A stretch of DNA of 64,000 bases. It comes from Euhalothece natronophila Z-M001. GTDB taxonomy: Bacteria > Cyanobacteriota > Cyanobacteriia > Cyanobacteriales > Rubidibacteraceae. Numbering within the stretch: position 1 is the first letter of the stretch; each line of letters opens with the position of its first letter. A program made the translations under genes and the position numbers. Below are positions 58,131 through 64,000 of this stretch, one piece after another. The notes beneath the pieces are model-generated. The model saw only the letters and a program-made list of their open reading frames with translations, searched no databases and was not told the origin of the DNA. The stretch lies in NCBI RefSeq assembly GCF_007904085.1, contig NZ_CP042326.1, positions 1,550,001 through 1,614,000 of the forward strand, written 5' to 3'.

Positions 58131-58427
58131 ATCTAGATTATTGGAGCAAAGCAATTTTAGTAATAATGGAAATGGAATTAGGTCAAAATGGAACTTTTTG
58201 GGCAACTTAATTAGGGCTTGCTGAATAAAACTGAATTTCTAATATGGAAAGCGGTGACAGTATCCAATTTTACGGTTATGTGGTTAGATTGGCTCAAAGT
58301 ATCAGTATAAGCGATCAATCGGCTGAGTACGCTTTAACAGTTCAATATTAATTATTTATGAAAGTTTGGATTAATGGAAGGCGCGATCGCGCTCCCATAT
58401 CTAGTAAATGTATAGGAGGTAACAACA
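58131..58427. other. Intergenic region after the helicase
   Basis: About 300 bp with no gene. It contains the phrase TTAGGGCTTGCTGAATAAA near 58210, which resembles the end of cyanobacterial IS elements, and one HIP1 copy near 58385. I cannot define an element. Confidence 0.35.
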
Positions 58428-58832
58428 ATGGCTAAATTACGTAAAAAAAAGAAAGGATTTGGAAAACAAGAGTTACGAGAATATAAAGTAAAATCTTTTG
58501 TTAGTCAATTAAAACGAATAATTGATAATAACGATGACAATCTTCCGTGTTTTGTAGCAGAATGTAGATTTTTGCCTGAGTTAAAGAAGGCAGTAGCTAT
58601 TTTAGAAAACACTCCGAAATATAATCGCTATCTATACAGTGGCTTTTACCGCCCTAATGATTTTAAGGAAGTCCTGTCTACTGGCTTGTGGCTTAATTCT
58701 CCTAAAAAACGACTAGAGTTGAAAGCAAAAATTGAAACCTGTGAACCCCATCATGTGCTAATCATGCTTATTTCACCTGAAGCGCAAAAAGATTTATTAA
58801 AAGAAGAGAAGGCTCAAAACCTTAAAAGTTAA
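58428..58832 (+). CDS. Basic protein of unknown function
   Basis: A 134-residue, lysine-rich protein (MAKLRKKKKGFGKQELREYK, then LPELKKAVAILENTPKYNRY and HHVLIMLISPEAQKDLL). The RBS is strong (TAGGAGGTAACAACA). It lies about 300 bp after the helicase on the same strand, so it may or may not be part of that locus. The basic N-terminus could bind nucleic acid or ribosomes. Not recognised. Confidence 0.6.
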   Translation: MAKLRKKKKGFGKQELREYKVKSFVSQLKRIIDNNDDNLPCFVAECRFLPELKKAVAILENTPKYNRYLYSGFYRPNDFKEVLSTGLWLNSPKKRLELKAKIETCEPHHVLIMLISPEAQKDLLKEEKAQNLKS

Positions 58833-58973
58833 CTAAAACGGAAGCGATCACGTTACCTAAAAGAGTATAAAGGAGATAATTCCCAACTGTACTATGATTT
58901 CTAAAAAAGAAGCTCAATCGTGTATTTACTGGCGTATCGTACCAAAAAGGGACTAATAATTTATTAATATTAC

Positions 58974-59201
58974 TTAATTAAAATGTTCTATTAAATTTTC
59001 AATAAATTTTCCTATTTTATCACAAATCGACCTGACTATAACGTTGATACAATAATTAATCAGTCTGTCAATAATGTTCTCCATTAATTCCACAATATCA
59101 TCATTATCCTTATTATTCTTATTAACATTATTTACCGCTTTTTTATTTGTATCAGAATCATATTTTTCGCCATAGTTAGGAGTATATTTAACCTTAGCCA
59201 T
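58974..59201 (-). CDS. Small Asn/Asp-rich hypothetical protein
   Basis: A 75-residue protein. The first half is polar and asparagine-rich (KKAVNNVNKNNKDNDD); the second half is an amphipathic helix (IIDRLINYCINVIVRSICDK) that may associate with membranes or dimerise. The start has an AAGGAAATAAG RBS. It lies within the segment that appears to interrupt the GIY-YIG gene. Function unknown. Confidence 0.45.
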   Translation of the reverse strand: MAKVKYTPNYGEKYDSDTNKKAVNNVNKNNKDNDDIVELMENIIDRLINYCINVIVRSICDKIGKFIENLIEHFN

Positions 59202-59235
59202 TGTCTTATTTCCTTATTATACTGTTTAGTTTTTA

Positions 59236-59709
59236 CTAATCAATCAATAGCGCATCGTACCAAAACGCAGAACAAACTTTCACCTCTAAATCATATTTTC
59301 GATGCAGTTCGATATATTTGGCAATGTAGCGTTCACAATCATGGTTAGTGCCACTATTCCCCCACCGATCGCGCGCTGTCTGTTTGGTTTCCCCCACGTA
59401 AAGTAAGAGTTGCCTTGCCATATCCAGAATAAAATAAAGGCAACATTGATCATCATAATCACGCATCCGATAGAACTGCGGACTATGAAGTTTGAGATTA
59501 AAGGGGTCAATCTCATCGGCTGTTGATGGAGGGGCAGTATCAAATAGAGTTGTTTGTGCTGGTGGAGCTTCTCGAACTTTATTTTGATGTTTGAAGATAC
59601 GCTGCTTCCATTTAAGTAACTGCTGGCGACTCATCACCAGTTGCTCTTGACGTTGTCCGAGCGGAAATTGGGTAAAGTTTTGGGTTGAGAATAGTTCGGG
59701 CTGTTTCAT
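59236..59709 (-). CDS. GIY-YIG nuclease-family protein, probably truncated
   Basis: A 157-residue protein. The N-terminal extension is basic (RQQLLKWKQRIFKHQNKVRE); the GIY-YIG-like core reads CCLYFILDMARQLLLYVGETKQTARDRWG, then CERYIAKYIELHRKYDLEVKVCSAFWYD. It then ends abruptly in ALLID. Family members normally continue with a catalytic Glu and a W-R-S-P-F-N-like ending, which is absent. A 16-bp direct repeat at the break (59250-59265 and 58932-58947, one mismatch) and a continued frame beyond the second copy (WYDTPVNTRL) suggest an insertion. Confidence 0.6.
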   Translation of the reverse strand: MKQPELFSTQNFTQFPLGQRQEQLVMSRQQLLKWKQRIFKHQNKVREAPPAQTTLFDTAPPSTADEIDPFNLKLHSPQFYRMRDYDDQCCLYFILDMARQLLLYVGETKQTARDRWGNSGTNHDCERYIAKYIELHRKYDLEVKVCSAFWYDALLID

Positions 59710-59849
59710 TAACAGGGTAGAGTCTCAAAATAAGCAGTTCAGCCCCATAATATGCTAAATTCTCTCTCTAACCATAGTTATTCTTTTTTAATTATTTTGA
59801 GTTTGAGGCGATCTAAAACAAGCTATTTTAAAATTTAAGGTGTTTAAAC

Positions 59850-60491
59850 ATGAATATTGTTATTCGACCTTCAAACGAAAATGACATCAAGGAAATTATA
59901 GAGTTACAGTCTCAATCCCTATTTCAATTATCTTCTAAATACTATAATCAAAAGCAAAAGCAAGCTATAATAAACAGTCAAAAACGAGCTAGAAGTTTAT
60001 TATATCATCAGGAAAAAATTTATGTGGCTGAAATTGATGGCGAAAAAATAATTGGATTTGCTTGTTTTATCTATAAGCATAACAAACTTGGACAAATTGG
60101 AGGAATATATGTTCATCCTGATTATTTTCGGAAAGGAGTGGGAACAAAGTTAATTGAAAAAATAGAAGAAATTGCACGACAATATAATGTTGTAATTTTA
60201 GAAGTTTTTTCATCTTTAGATGCTGTAGTTTTTTATAGAAAAAAAGGTTATACAAGTGTTAGACGAGTTAATTTTGTAATTGAGTTCACTTTTACTAATA
60301 TGCCGACTCAATTTCTCTATAAAAAATTAAAACCAATCTCTCAAAATGAAGCAGATGAAATCAAGAAATTATTAAACTATGAAATAAAACAGCATCAAAA
60401 GTCTAATCACCTTATTCAATTTATTTTGTATTTCATTATCTTTTTCTTAATTGGCTTTTTTATAGCTATAGCAATCATGAGTCAGTTGTGA
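59850..60491 (+). CDS. GNAT N-acetyltransferase with C-terminal membrane anchor
   Basis: A 213-residue protein. Residues about 1-160 are a GNAT domain: IRPSNENDIKEIIELQ, KIYVAEIDGEKIIGFACF, and the acetyl-CoA loop GIYVHPDYFRKGVGTKLIEKI, then VFSSLDAVVFYRKKGY. Near the C-terminus (about 188-210) is a single hydrophobic helix (FILYFIIFFLIGFFIAIAI), giving a tail-anchored topology with the enzyme in the cytoplasm. Substrate unknown. The gene is AT-rich and stands alone. Confidence 0.8.
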   Translation: MNIVIRPSNENDIKEIIELQSQSLFQLSSKYYNQKQKQAIINSQKRARSLLYHQEKIYVAEIDGEKIIGFACFIYKHNKLGQIGGIYVHPDYFRKGVGTKLIEKIEEIARQYNVVILEVFSSLDAVVFYRKKGYTSVRRVNFVIEFTFTNMPTQFLYKKLKPISQNEADEIKKLLNYEIKQHQKSNHLIQFILYFIIFFLIGFFIAIAIMSQL

Positions 60492-60723
60492 GAAGCTATT
60501 TTTTCAGTTGCTAGTGTAATGGAAACTGACTGATAGATTTCTTTCTCATGAATCATTCCTGACTGCTATATTTAAGTGAAATTAATCTCTAAAAACATTG
60601 CCAATCAAGAATTTTATATGATTAGCCGAGGGTCTATTGTGAGCTACTTGTAACGGTCTTCTTTTTGGTCTCGGATTAGAAGATATAGTGATTCCAAATA
60701 AAAAACAGCAACCTAAAAGTAGT

Positions 60724-60762
60724 GGGAGCATCTTGCTCCCTAGTAGCAGCCAAGATGGCTGC
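60724..60762. repeat. Pair of adjacent short palindromes of a cyanobacterial repeat type
   Basis: GGGAGCATCTTGCTCCC (60724-60740) and GCAGCCAAGATGGCTGC (60746-60762) each form a 7-bp stem with a three-base loop, separated by TAGTA. A short frame through this region (60582-60764) is probably not a gene. Such palindromes are dispersed in several cyanobacterial genomes, from memory. Confidence 0.5.
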
Positions 60763-60785
60763 ACTACGGAACTGAATTGGAACGA

Positions 60786-60890
60786 CTATAATTGCTTTTC
60801 GATGAGATGATCGTTCTTTGCCATAAATTCCAGCATTTCCTCGAATGGCAAATCAATCGTCTCACCAGATTTTAATTTAGCAGTAGCCAT
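60786..60890 (-). CDS. Short peptide, possibly a gene remnant
   Basis: 34 codons from an ATG at 60890: MATAKLKSGETIDLPFEEML and FMAKNDHLIEKQL. It looks like the beginning of a small antitoxin-like or regulatory protein. No clear RBS is present and the family is not known to me. Confidence 0.3.
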   Translation of the reverse strand: MATAKLKSGETIDLPFEEMLEFMAKNDHLIEKQL

Positions 60891-60948
60891 TATTCCAATA
60901 GTTAGTAGTCAAGCTGAACGCCTAATGCCCTGCTTTTTCGTCGCTGTA

Positions 60949-61461
60949 TCAATTGGCTTCACGTCTTTCTTCGATAATTTCTCTCATGGTTCTTTCTCCC
61001 CAAGTTGAAAAACGAGTGAAGGTGTCATGAGTGAGTTCTGGAAATTCCTCTGCAACACTTTGACCTATATCTGATTGATAAAATTCAATAATTGCCTCCA
61101 ATTGTTCGACCGTAAAGTGTTCCGCATAGATGGGCGTTACTAAATCCACATATTCTTCTTCCATCCGACGAACATACTCTTGGACAACTTCATTTGGAAT
61201 TTGAGGATTCTGTTCTAAAGGTAAGGTTACTGTCTCAATTGTTGCTTCTTTTTCATTGGAAAGTTCAATATATTGCCTAATTAAGGATGCTTTTTCAGGA
61301 TCAACGTCTTTTTCCTGTTCCGAGGGGGTTTCGTTTAAGGATTTAATGTTTTGATCATTGGTTTCTGCTTTAACTGATGAGACTGCTAATAGCGATAATC
61401 CCAGTGTTACAGGAGTCAGGATAGTGGCTAGGGTGATGGGTAATAGTTTTTGTTTAATCAT
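60949..61461 (-). CDS. Secreted DUF2059-domain protein
   Basis: A 170-residue protein with a signal peptide (MIKQKLLPITLATILTPVTL, cleavage probably after VKA-E near residue 32). An acidic linker follows, then a DUF2059 domain at about 60-165: SLIRQYIELSNEKEATIETV, and VDLVTPIYAEHFTVEQLEAIIEFYQSDIGQSVAEEFP, which is the family signature. The domain is helical and its function is not established. It is predicted to be periplasmic. Confidence 0.8.
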   Translation of the reverse strand: MIKQKLLPITLATILTPVTLGLSLLAVSSVKAETNDQNIKSLNETPSEQEKDVDPEKASLIRQYIELSNEKEATIETVTLPLEQNPQIPNEVVQEYVRRMEEEYVDLVTPIYAEHFTVEQLEAIIEFYQSDIGQSVAEEFPELTHDTFTRFSTWGERTMREIIEERREAN

Positions 61462-61797
61462 TTGAGGTCTCCAAGTTCAAACGTTTGTGTCGAGTAGGTT
61501 AGAGATTTGGGCATTATATTAACATCTTGGTCTCTCCCTAAGAATGGGGTTGAGACGAGATATTTGCAAAATAGTACAATCTTGCCTGCTGGGGTTGGTG
61601 CAATTTCTGGTTTTCCATATTTAGCAAACAAGTCGTTTAAAGCCTTGTAGAATATAAAAAAAATCTACATTAAGACTATGCTATATGTATACATATAGAA
61701 AAGTTGCCACGGGGGGAGCAGTGGTTCAATTAATAAAGTGGAAAATGATTGGGGAACTAGATTTCGGAATCGTACCTATCAATCAGTGATGTCGCTA
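61462..61797. other. Intergenic region with an 18-bp perfect palindrome
   Basis: 336 bp without a supported gene. CTATATGTATACATATAG at 61681-61698 is a perfect palindrome and could be a dimeric regulator site. The surroundings are otherwise featureless. Confidence 0.45.
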
Positions 61798-62607
61798 TTA
61801 GTTCGGGAAACGCTCAAATTGCCAAACACAGAAACCATTTTTGATGTTGCGTAAAAATAAGTGTAAAATCCATCGTGGAACTTCCAATTGATCAGCAACT
61901 TTACCCACAACTGATTGACGAGTAATCGGTTGATAACCAGCTTGCAAAAACAGTTGTTCTGGCTTCTCCTGAAGTTCCTTAAAAGAAGCTCCTAACTTGA
62001 CAATTTGTTCATGAACTGCTGTCATCTGACGCTGAAAAAATGACCGTTTTACTAAGTCACAATAGATGAAGTGATGAGGGAACAATTCGCCAAGCGTTTC
62101 TAATAACTCCCAGCGTTGTCTTTGAGTTAAATACATCAAGACTCCCTCCAAGATCACATGAGTGGTCTCGGGTTGAGAAAAAGAGGATAAGTGATCCTTG
62201 AGAGATTCCTTAGCAAAATCAATGGGAATTCGTACCAGCGAGTTAGGAGACTGATGGGAAGGGAGATGACGCTCTTTTTCAGCAAGAATTGCTGGTTCAT
62301 CAACTTCCAGCCAATTCCCTCCTGAGAGACGAAAAGCGCGGGTATCAAACCCAGCTCCCATGACAACGACTTTCGCCTTAGAGTCTTTTTGTAACGCTTT
62401 CCGAATTAAGTCATCAATGATTGCATGCCTTCCCGCTGTACTAAAGTTCGGTCGGTTAAGTGATGCAAATTGCTTCCAAATTTCCTTAGCTTCATCAGTC
62501 ATCAAGGAGGGGGCTAGCCAATCATTACACACTGGTTCACCCTGTTGAGCATCCCAAGCACGAACCCCTAACGGATAATAGGCAGTTTTAGTTACTTGAT
62601 TATCCAT
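61798..62607 (-). CDS. LCMT/PPM-family class I SAM-dependent methyltransferase
   Basis: A 269-residue O-methyltransferase of the leucine carboxyl methyltransferase family. N-terminal GVRAWDAQQGEPVCNDWLAP, R and H in NFSTAGRHAIIDDLI, SAM motif KVVVMGAGFDTRAFRL, the acidic WLEVDEPAILAEKE and HVILEGVLMYLTQRQRWELLE all match this family. Bacterial members methylate carboxyl groups on polyketide-like or unknown small molecules. No biosynthetic neighbours point to a substrate. Confidence 0.85.
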   Translation of the reverse strand: MDNQVTKTAYYPLGVRAWDAQQGEPVCNDWLAPSLMTDEAKEIWKQFASLNRPNFSTAGRHAIIDDLIRKALQKDSKAKVVVMGAGFDTRAFRLSGGNWLEVDEPAILAEKERHLPSHQSPNSLVRIPIDFAKESLKDHLSSFSQPETTHVILEGVLMYLTQRQRWELLETLGELFPHHFIYCDLVKRSFFQRQMTAVHEQIVKLGASFKELQEKPEQLFLQAGYQPITRQSVVGKVADQLEVPRWILHLFLRNIKNGFCVWQFERFPN

Positions 62608-62772
62608 AAAAAGTCATCTAATTTCCTCATACATATTTTAGAAAACTTTAACCTAATTTTCTAAAACGTAATTAATTTAGGTGATGTATTAATCCGTATG
62701 CTAAATGCTTAAGATGAAGATTGGCTCTGACAAAAAGTAGTGTCACTGGTACAATTCCAAAGTAGAACTTAG

Positions 62773-63900
62773 CTAGATTAATCCTCTTTTTCTAAGAGAG
62801 CCATTGGCTTGTTCACGTACATATTTATCTTGATCCTGAGCAAGTAGTTGAAGGGTGGGAGAGGGAGTATTGGGGTTAGAGGCAACTTTTTGGCGTACCA
62901 ATCTATCTTGATCCCGAGCAAGTGGTGGGAGCAAGTTAAAAGAACTGTTAGGGTCAGATGCGATTTCTTTGTGTACCTTCAAAACAAACTCATTGATTTG
63001 TTCTTTTAACCATTTTCGTTCTGAATAGGGTCGATTGATGGCTATAGCGTAGTGTTTCATTTCCTTAGATAAGTCTAACCAAGATTTGGGAAAATATGGA
63101 GTAAATTCAAAAGGTAAGAACTCGTTGTCTGTTTTGTAAAAGGTAGAAAAATACGAATCAGACATTTCTTCTGTGTTATGAATGTTTTTTAATTCTGCTG
63201 TTTTACCGTAATCAAATTTCTCGTATTTTAGTTTCCATAGCAGTTTCCATTGGGTTTTTAGGGTAAAATTTTTCTCGTTAACACTTAACGTGGTTCCCCT
63301 GAATATATTTTTGATTCCTTTGACAATTAGTGTAATTCCAGAACGTCCTACTATCAGAAATAGCATCCAAAATAGGAAATCAGTATCCATCCAATCGATA
63401 AGCTCAATAAGTATTATTAGACATAGCCCAATAATAGGATATGCTAATCCTAATCCAATTTGAAGAAGATTTAATTTAGTTAATCCCGGTGCTGGAACAA
63501 TGATTTCTAAAGAGTTTTCAGTACGTTTTAAGCTAATATTGCTATTTGGCGGTTTAGTAGTTTTCTGATTGATTTCGGCTTCGACATTAGTTTTGATGTC
63601 AGGTTCTTGTTGTAGGAACACTTTGAAAGGGATCTGGCTCAGACCCATTTGCTCGAAAAGGTTTAACTTTGGATACGCCTTGAAGACTACCGTTTTGTCA
63701 GGGGTATAGTCGTTCAGGCTTAAATGTGGCGTTGTTTGACCGCCCTCTATCTTACCCCAAATCTCACGACCGATTTCCGGCACTTCAAAGACAATCGTTT
63801 CCCCCTGCTTAATTTTTCCCAAGTGAATCTCATCAACGAAGATTTCAAGTGCTCTAATTCCGTAGTCACTGTTCTGCCATTCTACTTTGATTTCTTTCAT
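62773..63900 (-). CDS. Membrane protein with C-terminal LRV-like repeats
   Basis: A 375-residue protein. Residues 1-75 form a beta-rich soluble domain (IKVEWQNSDYGIRALEIFVD). Two membrane segments lie at about 147-167 and 172-192 (LLQIGLGLAYPIIGLCLIIL, FLFWMLFLIVG). Residues about 205-310 are a soluble cytoplasmic domain. The tail (about 312-370) has two to three repeats of the kind SDPNSSFNLLPPLARDQDRLVRQKV and SNPNTPSPTLQLLAQDQDKYVREQA, which resemble those at the end of the kinase-ACP protein. Such repeats bind partner proteins. Function unknown. Confidence 0.65.
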   Translation of the reverse strand: MKEIKVEWQNSDYGIRALEIFVDEIHLGKIKQGETIVFEVPEIGREIWGKIEGGQTTPHLSLNDYTPDKTVVFKAYPKLNLFEQMGLSQIPFKVFLQQEPDIKTNVEAEINQKTTKPPNSNISLKRTENSLEIIVPAPGLTKLNLLQIGLGLAYPIIGLCLIILIELIDWMDTDFLFWMLFLIVGRSGITLIVKGIKNIFRGTTLSVNEKNFTLKTQWKLLWKLKYEKFDYGKTAELKNIHNTEEMSDSYFSTFYKTDNEFLPFEFTPYFPKSWLDLSKEMKHYAIAINRPYSERKWLKEQINEFVLKVHKEIASDPNSSFNLLPPLARDQDRLVRQKVASNPNTPSPTLQLLAQDQDKYVREQANGSLRKRGLI

Positions 63901-64000
63901 AGCACTGATTATTTGTATGCAAGATTTTGGCGAAGATGAACCTGCTAAAGTAGAAATAAATCGTAATGGAATTAACTGTAAAATGGGTCAAGAAAGATAG

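Noticed and set aside
47421-58245. The 14-mer TGAATTTCTAATAT occurs on both sides of the GHKL-SNF2 locus (47421 and 58232), as if it were a target duplication or attachment repeat.
   Set aside because: In an AT-rich 64-kb window several exact 14-bp repeats are expected by chance, the sequences around the copies do not match, and no terminal structure supports an element boundary.
60582-60764. A 60-codon minus-strand frame beginning MQPSWLLLGSKM.
   Set aside because: Its first part is the pair of dispersed palindromes at 60724-60762, so the frame is probably accidental.
63917-64000. A 27-codon frame at the right edge (MQDFGEDEPAKVEINRNGIN).
   Set aside because: Too short to evaluate at the window edge, with no RBS; it might be a gene remnant.

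Overview
The window is cyanobacterial. It carries psaM, a RuBisCO accumulation factor (Raf1), an NTRC-type thioredoxin reductase, glutamyl-tRNA reductase, DUF4079 and DUF3288 proteins, and many copies of the HIP1 octamer GCGATCGC. A BCCT betaine-type transporter, a large cation-chloride-cotransporter-like permease and an arsenite/arsenate resistance operon suggest a halophilic or halotolerant strain, perhaps of the Halothece/Euhalothece/Dactylococcopsis type. That genus-level guess is inference only.

Layout. 1-27 kb is mostly core chromosome: partial gyrA; a PIN toxin-antitoxin pair; DUF4079; ntrC; psaM; a small coiled-coil membrane protein followed by polA; raf1; hemA; a large conserved hypothetical; a CCC transporter divergent from mutS; a 2TM protein; an unusual Ser/Thr kinase fused to an acyl carrier protein domain; a Uma2 protein; acr3-arsH-arsC with a candidate ArsR operator; trmB; a sugar-nucleotide epimerase; a BCCT transporter.

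27-38 kb is an accessory/defence segment: an RHH/MazF-type pair behind an RBS-sequestering hairpin, a tyrosine recombinase, a pair of divergent related membrane proteins, and a type I restriction-modification operon (hsdM-hsdS-MNT-HEPN-hsdR). Its hsdR is broken by an IS200/IS605-like non-autonomous element and by a frameshift. Hsp20 follows.

39-47 kb looks like an integrated plasmid or satellite-type replicon: a broken integrase with a small RHH regulator, a divergent operator, a DUF3854/SF3 primase-helicase whose coding sequence contains two opposed arrays of a 9-bp iteron around an AT-rich spacer, a GIY-YIG protein, and a ParM-like actin. The ParM nucleotide-binding N-terminus lies upstream of every canonical start codon. 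A 20-21-bp phased repeat cluster nearby may be its centromere.

47.8-58.1 kb holds the most striking locus: a 2507-residue protein with two sacsin/MORC-like GHKL ATPase modules, followed 40 bp later by a 901-residue SNF2-family helicase. I read it as a candidate two-gene defence or DNA-surveillance system. 58-64 kb is mixed: small unknown genes, a truncated GIY-YIG gene, a membrane-anchored GNAT, a DUF2059 secreted protein, an LCMT-family methyltransferase and a membrane protein ending in LRV-like repeats that resemble the tail of the kinase-ACP fusion.

No rRNA, tRNA or CRISPR array was recognised by eye. All family assignments come from reading motifs, not from database searches.
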